Of a stretch of 64,000 nucleotides of DNA, positions 36,594-45,296 are shown one piece after another; position 1 is the stretch's first letter; every line of letters starts with the position of its first letter. Source of the stretch: Sphingomonas sp. SUN019 (GTDB lineage: Bacteria > Pseudomonadota > Alphaproteobacteria > Sphingomonadales > Sphingomonadaceae); NCBI RefSeq assembly GCF_024758705.1, contig NZ_CP096971.1, positions 3,563,501 to 3,627,500 of the forward strand, in the 5' to 3' direction. Below the pieces are notes generated by a model. The model was not told the origin of the DNA and made no database searches. It was given only the letters and a program-made list of their open reading frames with translations. Both the position numbers and the translations under genes were made by a program.

Positions 36594-37768
36594 GCGAGAT
36601 CCTGCTCCTCGCGCACCGCGCGCCGTTCCCGCCCGACCGCGGCGACCGGATCAGGAGCTTTCACATCCTGAAGCATCTGAGCGCGCGCGCGACGGTGCAT
36701 CTGGTGGCGTTCGCCGACAGCGCGGCCGAGGTCGAACCCGCGCCGCGATTCCGCGCGATGGTCGACGAATGCGTGATCGTGCCGCGGACCAAATCGCGCG
36801 CGCGTACCGGGGCGGAGGCGCTGGTGAGCGGGAAGCCACTGTCGCTGACCGCCTTCGCCGATCCGCGCATCGCGGCGGCGGTGGCGGACATTCTCGCGCG
36901 CCGTCCGATCGATGCGATCTACGTCTTTTCGGGGCAGATGGCCCAGTATCTGCCAGCGCATCTGCCTGTTCGCGGCCCGCGCGCGATCATGGATTTCGTC
37001 GATCTCGATTCGGCCAAGTTCGCTGCCTACGCCGACGATGCTACGGGCGCGAAACGCTGGCTGATGCGGCGCGAAGCGCGGCTGCTCGGGGCGTTCGAGC
37101 GACAGGTCGCGGCGCGGGTTGACGCCAGCCTGTTCGTCAGCGCGCCCGAGGCGGCGTTGCTGCCGGGCGGCATCGCGGTCGAAAACGGCATCGACACCGA
37201 TGCCTTCGACCCGTCCGGCGCGTTCGCGCGGATCGAACAGGCGCAGCCGCTGATCGTCTTCACCGGACAGATGGATTACCGCCCCAACATCGATGCGGTG
37301 ACGTGGTTCGCGCGTGACATCCTGCCGCTGATCCCGACCGCACGCTTCGCGATCGTCGGCCGCGCGCCGACCGCGGCGGTCCGCGCGCTGGCGAACGATC
37401 GCGTGGTCGTGACCGGCGAGGTTCCGGACGTGCGCGGCTGGCTCGCCGCCGCGACAGTCGTCGTTGCGCCGCTGAAACTGGCGCGCGGCATCCAGAACAA
37501 GGTGCTGGAGGCGATGGCGATGGCGCGCCCCGTCGTCGCAACGCACGCCGCAGGAGAGGGGATCGACCACGCCGGCACGATCCGCATCGCCGATGATGCG
37601 GCATCGTTCGCCAGCATCGTCCAGCAACTGATCGCTGACCCCGGAAACGCCGCGGCGCTGGGATCGGCTGCGCGCGCGCGGGTGATCGCGCGCTACGGCT
37701 GGGACGCCTGCCTCGCGCCGTTCGACGGGCTGCTGGGACTGGAAACACCGGAAAGCGTTGCGGCGTGA
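36590..37768 (+). CDS. Glycosyltransferase (GT1/GT4-like), XrtA/PEP-CTERM system
   Basis: 392 residues from the GTG at 36590, overlapping the FemAB stop. The N-terminal half has HRAPFPPDRGDRIRSFHIL, diagnostic for this group. The C-terminal half has a GT-B nucleotide-sugar domain (FTGQMDYRPNIDAV, APLKLARGIQNKVLEAMAM with the EX7E-like Glu). Cytoplasmic; it probably adds a sugar during repeat-unit assembly. The donor and acceptor are unknown. Confidence 0.9.
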   Translation: MSEILLLAHRAPFPPDRGDRIRSFHILKHLSARATVHLVAFADSAAEVEPAPRFRAMVDECVIVPRTKSRARTGAEALVSGKPLSLTAFADPRIAAAVADILARRPIDAIYVFSGQMAQYLPAHLPVRGPRAIMDFVDLDSAKFAAYADDATGAKRWLMRREARLLGAFERQVAARVDASLFVSAPEAALLPGGIAVENGIDTDAFDPSGAFARIEQAQPLIVFTGQMDYRPNIDAVTWFARDILPLIPTARFAIVGRAPTAAVRALANDRVVVTGEVPDVRGWLAAATVVVAPLKLARGIQNKVLEAMAMARPVVATHAAGEGIDHAGTIRIADDAASFASIVQQLIADPGNAAALGSAARARVIARYGWDACLAPFDGLLGLETPESVAA

Positions 37769-39288
37769 CGGTGGCGTTGCCGCGCGCGTTCGGTCACGAA
37801 GTCGCCTGGCGTAGGCCGCTCGTCACGCTGGCGGTGGTCGCAGCGATCATCCTCGCGCTGTTCCGCCGCGATGTCGGCGATCTGGTCCATATCTGGTGGA
37901 CGAGCACGACCTTCGGGCATTGCCTGTTCATCGCGCCGGTCGTCGGCTGGCTCGTCTGGAACCGTCGCACGGAACTGGCGCGACTGACCCCGCAGGCGTT
38001 GTCGCCCGGATTGCTGATCGTCGCGGCGGGCGGTTTCGGCTGGCTGCTGGGCGATGCGGCGGGGGTAGCGCTCGCGCGGCAGCTCGGGCTGGTGATGATG
38101 CTGCAGGGCGCGGTCGTGACGCTGCTCGGCGCGCAGGTCGCGCGCGGGCTGCTGTTCCCGTTGGCCTACGCGTTTTTCATGGTCCCGTTTGGCGAGGAGC
38201 TGGAGCCGCCGTTGCAGGCGGTGACGGTCGAGATCGTCATGCCGCTGCTTCATCTATTCGGCGTCCCCGCGGTGGTCGACGGGGTGCTGATCCACGCCGG
38301 GCGTTACTGGTTCGAGGTCGCGGAGGCGTGTTCGGGCGCGAAGTTCGTCATCGCGATGCTGGCCTATGGCGTGCTGGTCGCGAACGTCTGTTTCCGGTCG
38401 TGGAAGCGGCGGGCGGTGTTTATGGTCGTCGCGCTGGTCGTGCCCGTGCTGGCCAATGGCGTCCGCGCATTCGGGACGATCTATGCCGCGCATCTGACCA
38501 GCGTCGAGGCGGCCACCGGGTTCGACCATATCGTCTATGGGTGGATTTTCTTCGGCGTCGTCATGGCGCTGGTGATGGCGATCGGCTGGCGCTGGTTCGA
38601 CCGCGCACCCGACGATGCGGCGTTCGATCCCGCCAGCCTGCCGCAACCGCGGTTCGGGCGGATCGACATGGGCGTCGCCGCTGCCTTGATCCTGACGACC
38701 GCCGCAATCTTTCCGGCGTGGGCGAGCGCGATCGGAGCGCGGACGCAGGTGTCGCCCACGCGGATGGCCCTGCCCGAGGTCTCCAATTGGACTCGTGCGC
38801 CGCTGAGTGCGACCGCGCCGTGGCAGCCGAACTATCCCGGCGCGGACCATCTGCTGATCGGCCGCTATGTCGATGCGCAGGGCGTGGCGGTCGACCTCTC
38901 TATCGCGGCGTTCGCCAGCCAGCATGAGGGCAAGGAGCTGGTCGGCTTCGGCACCGGCGTGCTGCGCGAGGGCGATCGCTGGGTGCGCGTCGCCGATCTG
39001 CCCGAAATCGCGGGGGGATCGGCGATGCGGATCACCGCGACCGCGCGCGACGGAACGCCGGTGGAGCGTGTCGTCGCGACATGGTATCGGCTCGGCGGGA
39101 TTGTGACGGGGGACGATAAAAAGGTGAAACTCGCGACGCTTGAGGCGCGAATGCTCGGCGGTCCGCCCGCCGCGGTGGCGCTGCATCTGTCGGCCGAGGG
39201 ACCGCGCGCCGGGGCTGCGATCGAACGCTTCCTCAGGAGCCTCGGCCCGGTCGACCGCGCCGCCGACCACGCGATCGGCATCCGGTAG
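37765..39288 (+). CDS. xrtA: Exosortase A fused to an EpsI domain
   Basis: 507 residues from a GTG overlapping the glycosyltransferase stop. The first ~290 residues hold about eight membrane helices with the exosortase triad Cys189 (EACSGAK), Arg234 (NGVRAFGTI) and His255 (GFDHIVYG). The C-terminal ~200 residues are a periplasmic EpsI-like domain. It should cleave PEP-CTERM proteins after translocation and pass them to an acceptor. No PEP-CTERM protein is encoded in this window. Confidence 0.94.
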   Translation: MTVALPRAFGHEVAWRRPLVTLAVVAAIILALFRRDVGDLVHIWWTSTTFGHCLFIAPVVGWLVWNRRTELARLTPQALSPGLLIVAAGGFGWLLGDAAGVALARQLGLVMMLQGAVVTLLGAQVARGLLFPLAYAFFMVPFGEELEPPLQAVTVEIVMPLLHLFGVPAVVDGVLIHAGRYWFEVAEACSGAKFVIAMLAYGVLVANVCFRSWKRRAVFMVVALVVPVLANGVRAFGTIYAAHLTSVEAATGFDHIVYGWIFFGVVMALVMAIGWRWFDRAPDDAAFDPASLPQPRFGRIDMGVAAALILTTAAIFPAWASAIGARTQVSPTRMALPEVSNWTRAPLSATAPWQPNYPGADHLLIGRYVDAQGVAVDLSIAAFASQHEGKELVGFGTGVLREGDRWVRVADLPEIAGGSAMRITATARDGTPVERVVATWYRLGGIVTGDDKKVKLATLEARMLGGPPAAVALHLSAEGPRAGAAIERFLRSLGPVDRAADHAIGIR

Positions 39289-41181
39289 ATGTGTGGTATC
39301 GCGGGGCTGTATTACCCCGCCACGCCCAAGCCGGTCGATCCGGCGCGGGTCCGCGTCATGGCGGATGCGATGGCGCATCGCGGGCCGGACGGGTCGGGGG
39401 TATGGACCGCCCCCGGCGTCGGGCTGGGGCATCGGCGGCTGTCGATCATCGACGTCGCGGGATCGCCGCAGCCGATGCATTACGAGAGCGCCGGGCTGAC
39501 GATCGTATTCAACGGCGAGATCTACAATTTCGCCGATCTGCGCGCCGAATTGCAGGCGAAGGGCGCGCGGTTCCGGACCGAGGGCGATACCGAGGTGCTG
39601 CTGGCCGGATACGGCGCGTGGGGGCCGTCTTTGCTGGACCGGCTGAACGGCATGTTCGCCTTCGCGATCCACGATGCGCGGACCAATTCGCTGTTCCTGG
39701 CGCGCGACCGGATGGGGGTGAAGCCGCTCTATTACGTCGAACTCGCCGACGGCGCGATGGCGTTCGCGTCAGAATTGAAGGGGTTGCTGGCGCATCCTCT
39801 GGTGCGGCGAAATCCCGATATCCGCGCGGTAGAGGACTATCTCGCGTTAGGCTACGTCCCCGACGACGCCTGCATCGTCGCAGGCGTGAAGAAACTGCCC
39901 GCGGCGCATTTCCTGCTGGTCGAGCGCGGCAAGCCCATGCCGCAGCCGCGCCGCTGGTGGCAGCTGAGCTTCGCCGATCGCGCGCGGGGATCGGCGGCGG
40001 CGCTGGAAGAGGAATTGCTCGAACGGCTGCGCGACGGGGTCCGTTCGCGGATGGTCGCCGACGTGCCGCTCGGCGCATTCCTGTCGGGCGGGGTCGATAG
40101 TTCGGCGGTGGTCGCGCTGATGGCGGAGGCGAGCCCGAAGGCCGTGCAGACCTGCACGATCGGATTCGACGAGGCGGGGCATGATGAGCGGGCGTTCGCG
40201 CAGACCGTCGCGGATCGCTTCGCGACCGATCACCGGACGCGCGTGGTGCGATCGGACGATTTCGGGCTCATCGATACGCTCGTTCATGCCTTCGACGAAC
40301 CCTTCGCCGATGCGAGTGCGCTGGCAACGTATCAGGTGTGCAAGCTGGCGCGCGAGACGGTGACCGTGGCGCTGTCGGGCGATGGCGCGGACGAGGCAAT
40401 GGCGGGGTATCGCCGTTATCGGTTCCAGGCGGCGGAGGAACGCGTCCGCGGCCTGATCCCGCCGCATCTGCGCGCGAAAGTGTTCGGCACGCTGGGGCGG
40501 CTCTATCCCAAGGCCGATTGGGCACCGCGGCCGCTGCGCGCAAAGACCACATTGCTGGCGCTCGCCGACGATAGCGCGGAAGCCTATGCCCGCTCGGTCG
40601 GGGTGACGACGCCCGCGATCCGGCACGCGTTGTTTTCCGACGCTGCGAAACGTTCGCTGGGCGGTCATCGCGCCGAGGACCGCTATGTCGCCGCGATGCG
40701 CGACGCTCCCGCGCTCGACGCGATCGACCGCGCGCAATATGCCGACATGACAATCTGGCTGCCCGGCGACATCCTGACCAAGTCCGATCGCACCAGCATG
40801 GCGGTCAGCCTGGAGGCGCGCGAACCGCTGCTCGATCACCGGCTGGTAGAATTCGCCGCGACCCTGCCAGCTTCGCTTCGCTTGCGAAGAGGCGAAGGCA
40901 AGTGGCTGATGAAGAAGGCGATGGAACGCTATCTTCCGCGCGAAATCCTGTACCGGCCGAAGATGGGGTTCGTGACCCCCGTCAGCGCGTGGTTCCGCAG
41001 CGGGCTGGCGGCGGAGGCGGCGGCGCTGGGCAGATCGAAGATGCTGGGCGATACCGGCTGGTTCGACCTCGACGCGCTGGGGCGGATGGCCGAGGCGCAT
41101 CGCAGCGGGCGCGCCGAGCATGGCCGGACATTGTGGCAGTTCGTGATGCTGGAGAAGAGTTTGAAGCGGCTGTTCGGCTGA
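39289..41181 (+). CDS. Asparagine synthase-like amidotransferase, XrtA system
   Basis: 630 residues, beginning MCGIAGLYY with the N-terminal nucleophile Cys2 of class II glutamine amidotransferases. The synthetase half has the PP-loop LSGGVDSSAV and a later SGDGADEAMAGY. It would transfer ammonia to an activated carboxylate, perhaps a uronic acid or a sorted protein C-terminus; the acceptor is unknown. The start immediately follows the xrtA stop. Last gene of the plus arm. Confidence 0.92.
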   Translation: MCGIAGLYYPATPKPVDPARVRVMADAMAHRGPDGSGVWTAPGVGLGHRRLSIIDVAGSPQPMHYESAGLTIVFNGEIYNFADLRAELQAKGARFRTEGDTEVLLAGYGAWGPSLLDRLNGMFAFAIHDARTNSLFLARDRMGVKPLYYVELADGAMAFASELKGLLAHPLVRRNPDIRAVEDYLALGYVPDDACIVAGVKKLPAAHFLLVERGKPMPQPRRWWQLSFADRARGSAAALEEELLERLRDGVRSRMVADVPLGAFLSGGVDSSAVVALMAEASPKAVQTCTIGFDEAGHDERAFAQTVADRFATDHRTRVVRSDDFGLIDTLVHAFDEPFADASALATYQVCKLARETVTVALSGDGADEAMAGYRRYRFQAAEERVRGLIPPHLRAKVFGTLGRLYPKADWAPRPLRAKTTLLALADDSAEAYARSVGVTTPAIRHALFSDAAKRSLGGHRAEDRYVAAMRDAPALDAIDRAQYADMTIWLPGDILTKSDRTSMAVSLEAREPLLDHRLVEFAATLPASLRLRRGEGKWLMKKAMERYLPREILYRPKMGFVTPVSAWFRSGLAAEAAALGRSKMLGDTGWFDLDALGRMAEAHRSGRAEHGRTLWQFVMLEKSLKRLFG

Positions 41182-41229
41182 CCGCCGCAAGCACTGGTTC
41201 ATCGCCGTTCGCCCACCATCTAATCGGCA

Positions 41230-42000
41230 ATGAACGAGTTTCCCGCCTCCGGTTACGGTCACACCGACCCGCACGAACGCGTCCGTGGCGCATTGTTCGC
41301 GGTGCTGGTGCAGGGCGTGTTGCTCTACGTCTTGATCGCCGGGCTGTCGGTGAAAATGCCGCAGACGATCGGCGAAAGCCTGAAGATCTTCGACGCGCTG
41401 CCCGAGGCCGCACCGCCACCACCGCCAACCACCAAGCCACATGAAGTGAAGAGCAAGCGGCCCGAGGGCGCAGCCTCGCCCCCGAACCTGCGCGCGCGCG
41501 CGTCGGAAATCGTCGCGCCGCCGCCGATCGTCCCGCTGATCATCCCGCCCCCGGTGCTCGCCGCGCCAAAGGCCGGGCTGGGTTTTGAAACGTCGGCGGG
41601 GGCGGCGGATATCGCGGGGCCGGGCACCGGCGCGGGAGGGATCGGCGACGGCACCGGTAGCGGACGATGGGGTGACGGCGATGGCGGCGGGGGCGACGAG
41701 ACGCCGCCGCGCCAGACAAAGGGCCGAATCAGCGACCGCGATTACCCGGAGGCAGCGGCGGACGCGGGCAATTCTGGGACGGTCGAAGTAAGGTATGTGG
41801 TCGCCACCGACGGGCGCGTGCCCGAATGCAGCGTCGTGCGCTCCAGCGGCAGCGCGATCCTGGACGAAACGACGTGCCGCCTGATCCGCGAACGCTTCCG
41901 CTTCAAACCGTCGCGCGATGTTAGTGGCCGGCCAGTGGCGTCGGTGATCGTGCAGAACCACATCTGGACCGTGGAGCGCGACCCGACGCCGGAGCGATGA
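41230..42000 (+). CDS. TonB family energy transducer
   Basis: 256 residues. One N-terminal membrane helix (GALFAVLVQGVLLYVLIAGL), a Pro-rich spacer (PPPPPTTKPHEVKSKRPEG), a Gly-rich spacer near residues 120-158, and a C-terminal TonB domain (VEVRYVVATDGRVPECSV, LIRERFRFKPSRD). It carries proton-motive energy to outer-membrane receptors. ExbB/ExbD are not adjacent. It starts 48 bases after the amidotransferase stop and may belong to that transcript or be separate. Confidence 0.88.
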   Translation: MNEFPASGYGHTDPHERVRGALFAVLVQGVLLYVLIAGLSVKMPQTIGESLKIFDALPEAAPPPPPTTKPHEVKSKRPEGAASPPNLRARASEIVAPPPIVPLIIPPPVLAAPKAGLGFETSAGAADIAGPGTGAGGIGDGTGSGRWGDGDGGGGDETPPRQTKGRISDRDYPEAAADAGNSGTVEVRYVVATDGRVPECSVVRSSGSAILDETTCRLIRERFRFKPSRDVSGRPVASVIVQNHIWTVERDPTPER

Positions 42001-42004
42001 ACGC

Positions 42005-42030
42005 GGAACACGGCGGTATCGTTTCACGTT
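42005..42030 (+). promoter_or_regulatory. EcfG-type (general stress response) promoter
   Basis: GGAAC at 42005-42009 and CGTT at 42027-42030 are separated by 17 bases, matching the alphaproteobacterial EcfG consensus GGAAC-N16/17-CGTT. It lies 30 bases before the ATG at 42061, almost the same distance as at 53561-53586. It would drive the small exported protein gene. Confidence 0.6.
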
Positions 42031-42060
42031 GGTATCGTTCGCAAGGTCTGGAGAATGCCC

Positions 42061-42525
42061 ATGAAACCCTTGGAAGCAATCGCCATCTTCGCGCTGATCG
42101 GTTCGTCGCCTGCGCTCGCCGAAGGCGGCCGGAGCTTCTGGAACTTCTCGTTCGGTCAGGGGATCGGCGAATATTCGACCGGCACGTGGGATTCGCCGAC
42201 CGGCGGCGCGTTGCTGGTCAACTGCCGCACGACCGACGGAACCGCATCGATCATGACCCAGATCGACGGCAAGGAACCGCCCGCGAACAGCGCCATCACA
42301 CTGACGACGTCATCACGACGCGGATCGCACGAAATGCGTTTCGCCACCGATGCGAGGGGCGGGATCGAACTGGGCAAATCCGCCAGGTCGAAGCAGTTGC
42401 GCGAATTGTGGAGCAATCTGCGGCAGGGCGATATCGTGACGATCCGCTATGCCGACGGGCAATCCAGCGTGCAGTCGCTGGTCGGTGCGGCGAAGGTGCT
42501 GGGGCCGCGGCCGTGTCCGGCGTGA
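42061..42525 (+). CDS. Small exported protein, probably stress-induced
   Basis: 154 residues from the ATG at 42061 (an ATG two codons upstream is also possible). A signal peptide (MKPLEAIAIFALIGSSPALA) precedes a mature domain of about 130 residues. It has an N-terminal Trp/Phe-rich part (FWNFSFGQG) and a pattern of short strands, with Cys in VNCRTTD and at GPRPCPA. No family recognised. A GGAAC-N17-CGTT promoter just upstream suggests control by EcfG. Convergent with the SANT-like gene. Confidence 0.7.
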   Translation: MKPLEAIAIFALIGSSPALAEGGRSFWNFSFGQGIGEYSTGTWDSPTGGALLVNCRTTDGTASIMTQIDGKEPPANSAITLTTSSRRGSHEMRFATDARGGIELGKSARSKQLRELWSNLRQGDIVTIRYADGQSSVQSLVGAAKVLGPRPCPA

Positions 42526-42526
42526 C

Positions 42527-42712
42527 CTAACGCAATTTCGCGATCGCCAGCCCGTCCGCCTTCGCACGGTCCTTGGTCGATTCCTCGGACCGTTTCAGCG
42601 CCTTTGAAATCGCCTTCAGCGCCATGCCCTTCTTGGCCAGCGTGTGCAGTTTCTGGATTTCGTCGGTCGTCCACGGCTGACGATGGCGTTCGAACAGTTC
42701 ACCCTTGGCCAT
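42527..42712 (-). CDS. Small Myb/SANT-like helix-turn-helix protein
   Basis: 61 residues, Lys-rich and helical: ERHRQPWTTDEIQKLHTLAKKGM followed by ALKAISKALKRSEES. The W-T-x-x-E-x-x-x-L pattern and KAISKALKRS helix resemble a single SANT/Myb or resolvase-type HTH, so it probably binds DNA. It lies 19 bases downstream of the deoxyhypusine-synthase-like gene... on the same strand, and may be co-transcribed with it. Function unknown. Confidence 0.72.
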   Translation of the reverse strand: MAKGELFERHRQPWTTDEIQKLHTLAKKGMALKAISKALKRSEESTKDRAKADGLAIAKLR

Positions 42713-42731
42713 CGTCAGCTACTCCTAAGTA

Positions 42732-43805
42732 TCAATCGGCGAACAGCGTCGCCCATTTGCGCTTGGCGCGGTCCTTCCAGTGCCCGCGGTGGTACGCGTC
42801 GCTGGCCAGCAGCGGCATGACCGAACCGGCTTCGGCGAACACCATCTGTTCGATGCCGGTGTTCACCTTGCCCCAGCTTGCCGCCTCCTGCAGCGTCGAG
42901 GATGAGCACGCCCCGTCGCGGACGTCGGCGACGGTGATCTGCACCGCGTACTTATGAACCGCGACATCGTCATGGCCGAGGATTTCGGCGCACACCACTG
43001 TATCCTGAATGAAGTTCTTCGGCACGCCGCCGCCGATCATCAGCAGGCCCGTGGTGCCAGCCTTGATCTTGATGTCGGTCAGTTCGCGGAAATCGGCGAT
43101 CGCGTCGAGCACCATGTACGGCTTGCCCGCCTTTGCGGAATCGACCTGATGCTTGACCAGCCCGAAGCCCGCGGACGAATCGACGAACGCCGGGCAGAAG
43201 ATGGGCACGTCATGTTCGTACGCCAGCTTGACCAGGCTGTTGTCCTTCTTGCCGTGCTCGACCAGATATTTGCCCATCTCGCGGATGAACGCGCGGCTCG
43301 AATAGGGCTTGGCTTCCAGCGTCTCGGCGATCTCGAAGATCGTATGGTCGACGTGCTGGAGCTGCTCCTCGTCGATGTACGTATCGTAGATGCGGTCGAT
43401 CAGCAGCGAGCGCAGCGTGTCATCGTCGGGCACCTCGAGCGCCTGATAATGCTTGTGGCCAAGCCCTTCGAAGAAATCCATGTCGACGATCGTCGCGCCG
43501 GTCGCGACGATGCAGTCGACCATGTTGTTGCGGACGAGCTCCGCATAGAGGTCCATGCACCCGCCCGCGCTGGTCGATCCGGCGATCACCAGCACGATCG
43601 TGCAATCCTTGTCCGCCAGCATCTGGTTGTAGATGCTGGTCGCGCGGCCCAGGTCGCGGCTGGTGAAGCTCATGTCCGCCATCGCATCGACGATCGGCCG
43701 CGCGTCGAAGCTGGTGATGTCGATATGCTTGACCTGCTTGGACAGCAGTTCGGCTTTTCTCTGGTCGTTTGGCCGGGTGTCGTTCGGGGCGAGGGTGTCG
43801 GTCAT
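42732..43805 (-). CDS. Deoxyhypusine synthase family polyamine enzyme (homospermidine synthase-like)
   Basis: 357 residues from the ATG at 43805; an upstream ATG at 43847 would add residues read from an intergenic repeat and is rejected. It has the NAD-dependent deoxyhypusine synthase fold, with the imine-forming Lys at about residue 313 in EAASWGKV. Bacteria lack eIF5A, so the product is more likely a polyamine such as homospermidine or a guanidino analogue made from putrescine/agmatine-type substrates. The adjacent decarboxylase on the same strand would supply a diamine. The exact reaction is inferred. Confidence 0.85.
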   Translation of the reverse strand: MTDTLAPNDTRPNDQRKAELLSKQVKHIDITSFDARPIVDAMADMSFTSRDLGRATSIYNQMLADKDCTIVLVIAGSTSAGGCMDLYAELVRNNMVDCIVATGATIVDMDFFEGLGHKHYQALEVPDDDTLRSLLIDRIYDTYIDEEQLQHVDHTIFEIAETLEAKPYSSRAFIREMGKYLVEHGKKDNSLVKLAYEHDVPIFCPAFVDSSAGFGLVKHQVDSAKAGKPYMVLDAIADFRELTDIKIKAGTTGLLMIGGGVPKNFIQDTVVCAEILGHDDVAVHKYAVQITVADVRDGACSSSTLQEAASWGKVNTGIEQMVFAEAGSVMPLLASDAYHRGHWKDRAKRKWATLFAD

Positions 43806-43820
43806 TTCAAATCCTTCCGT

Positions 43821-43890
43821 GTCATCCCCGCGCAAGCGGGGACCCATGGCCGAACGTCAGCCCATGAGTCCCCGCTTGCGCGGGGACGAC
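43821..43890. repeat. Inverted repeat element, GTCATCCCCGCG type (copy 1)
   Basis: Arms at 43821-43849 and 43861-43890 (GTCATCCCCGCGCAAGCGGG... and its near-mirror) enclose an 11-base loop; each arm also contains the smaller palindrome CCCCGCGCAAGCGGGG. It lies between the polyamine enzyme genes. A related element with GCGAAAGC in the arms is at 53892-54000. Confidence 0.8.
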
Positions 43891-43910
43891 CGTTCAATTG
43901 CAATGGCTCG

Positions 43911-45158
43911 TTACAGCGTGACGACGTTCGACGCGACCTGCTCGTCCTCGTCGAGGTACAGCGAGGCCATCGGTTCGTCCTCGACGATCACCGTTTCGTC
44001 CGATCCGAAGCCGTTGAACGCGGTGCGCATCGCCGAACCGTACGCGCCGAGCATCCCGATCTCGATATAATCGCCCGCCACCACGTCGGCGGGGAGTTCG
44101 AACGGCCCCGCCATGTGATCGAGATCGTCGCAGGTCGGGCCGTAGAACGAGAACGGATGATCGCGCACGGTCGACTCCGGTTCGCGCAGCAACGTGACCG
44201 GAAAGCGCCAGCCGATATGCGCCGCATCGAACAGCGCGCCATACGCGCCGTCGTTGATGAACAGCTCGTTCCCGCGGCGCTTTTCGACGCGCACGATCAG
44301 CGATGCATATTCGGCGCAGAGCGCGCGACCCGGCTCGCACCACAATTCGGACGAATAGCTGACCGGCAAAGATTCGAACGCACGGTGGATCGCGTCGAAA
44401 TACCGCTCCAGCGGGGGCGGCTCCATGCCCGGATAGGACGAGGGGAACCCGCCGCCGACGTCGATCACGTCCACGGTCACCGCCGCATCGACGATCGCCG
44501 CACGCACGCGCTCCAGCGCCTGCGTATAGGCCTCGGGCGCCATCGCCTGCGACCCGACGTGGAAGCAGATGCCGAGCGCATCCGCCGCCTGACGCGCCGC
44601 GAACAGCAAAGGCTTCGCCTCGTGCGGGGCGACGCCGAACTTGGACGCGAGGCTCAGCTTCGAATGCTCCGACGACACGCGCAGCCGGACGCACAGCGTC
44701 AGGTCGGTCGCATCGCGCCCATCCCTGCTGGCGGTCGCGCGCATGATCTTTTCCAGCTCTTCCAGGCTGTCGAGGCTGAACACGCGCACGCCGTGCGTGA
44801 AATACGCCTCGTGGATCGCTTCCTCGGCCTTCACCGGGTGCATGAAACACAGCGTGGCGTCGGGCAGCAACCGTGCGACGAGCCGCACCTCGGCGATCGA
44901 GGCGACGTCGTAATGCGTCACGCCCGCATCCCACAGGGTGCGGATCAGTTCGGGCGACGGATTCGCCTTCACCGCATACATCGACCGGCCCGGAAACTTC
45001 TCGACGAAGAATCGGGCGGCCCGCGCCGCGGCGTGGGGACGAATCAGCGTAACCGGCTGGACCGGCTTCCGCTTGGCAATATCGAGAGCTCCGGCAACCG
45101 AGGAAGCGGAGACGGTCGAGGGGGCAGCTAGCCCCAGCGCAATATGATGCTTGTGCAA
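43911..45158 (-). CDS. Type III PLP-dependent ornithine/lysine decarboxylase
   Basis: 415 residues. Fold type III decarboxylase, eukaryotic ODC-like. The PLP lysine is Lys64 (MYAVKANPSP), the phosphate loop is DVGGGFPSSYPG, and the catalytic Cys is in YGPTCDDLD. It should make putrescine or cadaverine for the polyamine pathway with the deoxyhypusine-synthase-like enzyme encoded next. An inverted repeat separates the two genes, so expression may be partly uncoupled. The first ~25 residues are weakly conserved. Confidence 0.9.
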   Translation of the reverse strand: MHKHHIALGLAAPSTVSASSVAGALDIAKRKPVQPVTLIRPHAAARAARFFVEKFPGRSMYAVKANPSPELIRTLWDAGVTHYDVASIAEVRLVARLLPDATLCFMHPVKAEEAIHEAYFTHGVRVFSLDSLEELEKIMRATASRDGRDATDLTLCVRLRVSSEHSKLSLASKFGVAPHEAKPLLFAARQAADALGICFHVGSQAMAPEAYTQALERVRAAIVDAAVTVDVIDVGGGFPSSYPGMEPPPLERYFDAIHRAFESLPVSYSSELWCEPGRALCAEYASLIVRVEKRRGNELFINDGAYGALFDAAHIGWRFPVTLLREPESTVRDHPFSFYGPTCDDLDHMAGPFELPADVVAGDYIEIGMLGAYGSAMRTAFNGFGSDETVIVEDEPMASLYLDEDEQVASNVVTL

Positions 45159-45296
45159 CTCAAGGGACCTCCAAGTGGCTTGCGCCTACGGTGAAAAAAG
45201 CTGCCTTGCGGTTGGAAGTCCCATGGGGCAGCGGATGGGCGATCTATGGTTGCAACTCACGGATGTAAAGTGGTTTGCGCCGAACGGGGGTGGGGT

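Noticed and set aside
39847..42027. 726-codon minus-strand frame opposite the amidotransferase and tonB genes
   Set aside because: Shadow frame with low-complexity Arg/Gln composition; the plus-strand genes carry complete catalytic motifs.
43806..43847. Upstream ATG giving a 14-residue longer deoxyhypusine-synthase-like protein
   Set aside because: The extra residues (MGPRLRGDD...) are the translation of the inverted repeat at 43821-43890, not conserved protein sequence.
42954..45131. 725-codon plus-strand frame across the polyamine genes
   Set aside because: Antisense shadow of two well-supported genes; runs through an intergenic inverted repeat and has no recognisable domain.
45159..45296. 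Search for a tRNA or riboswitch in the divergent gap between the decarboxylase and dehydratase genes
   Set aside because: No cloverleaf or recognisable aptamer; only short imperfect hairpins are present.
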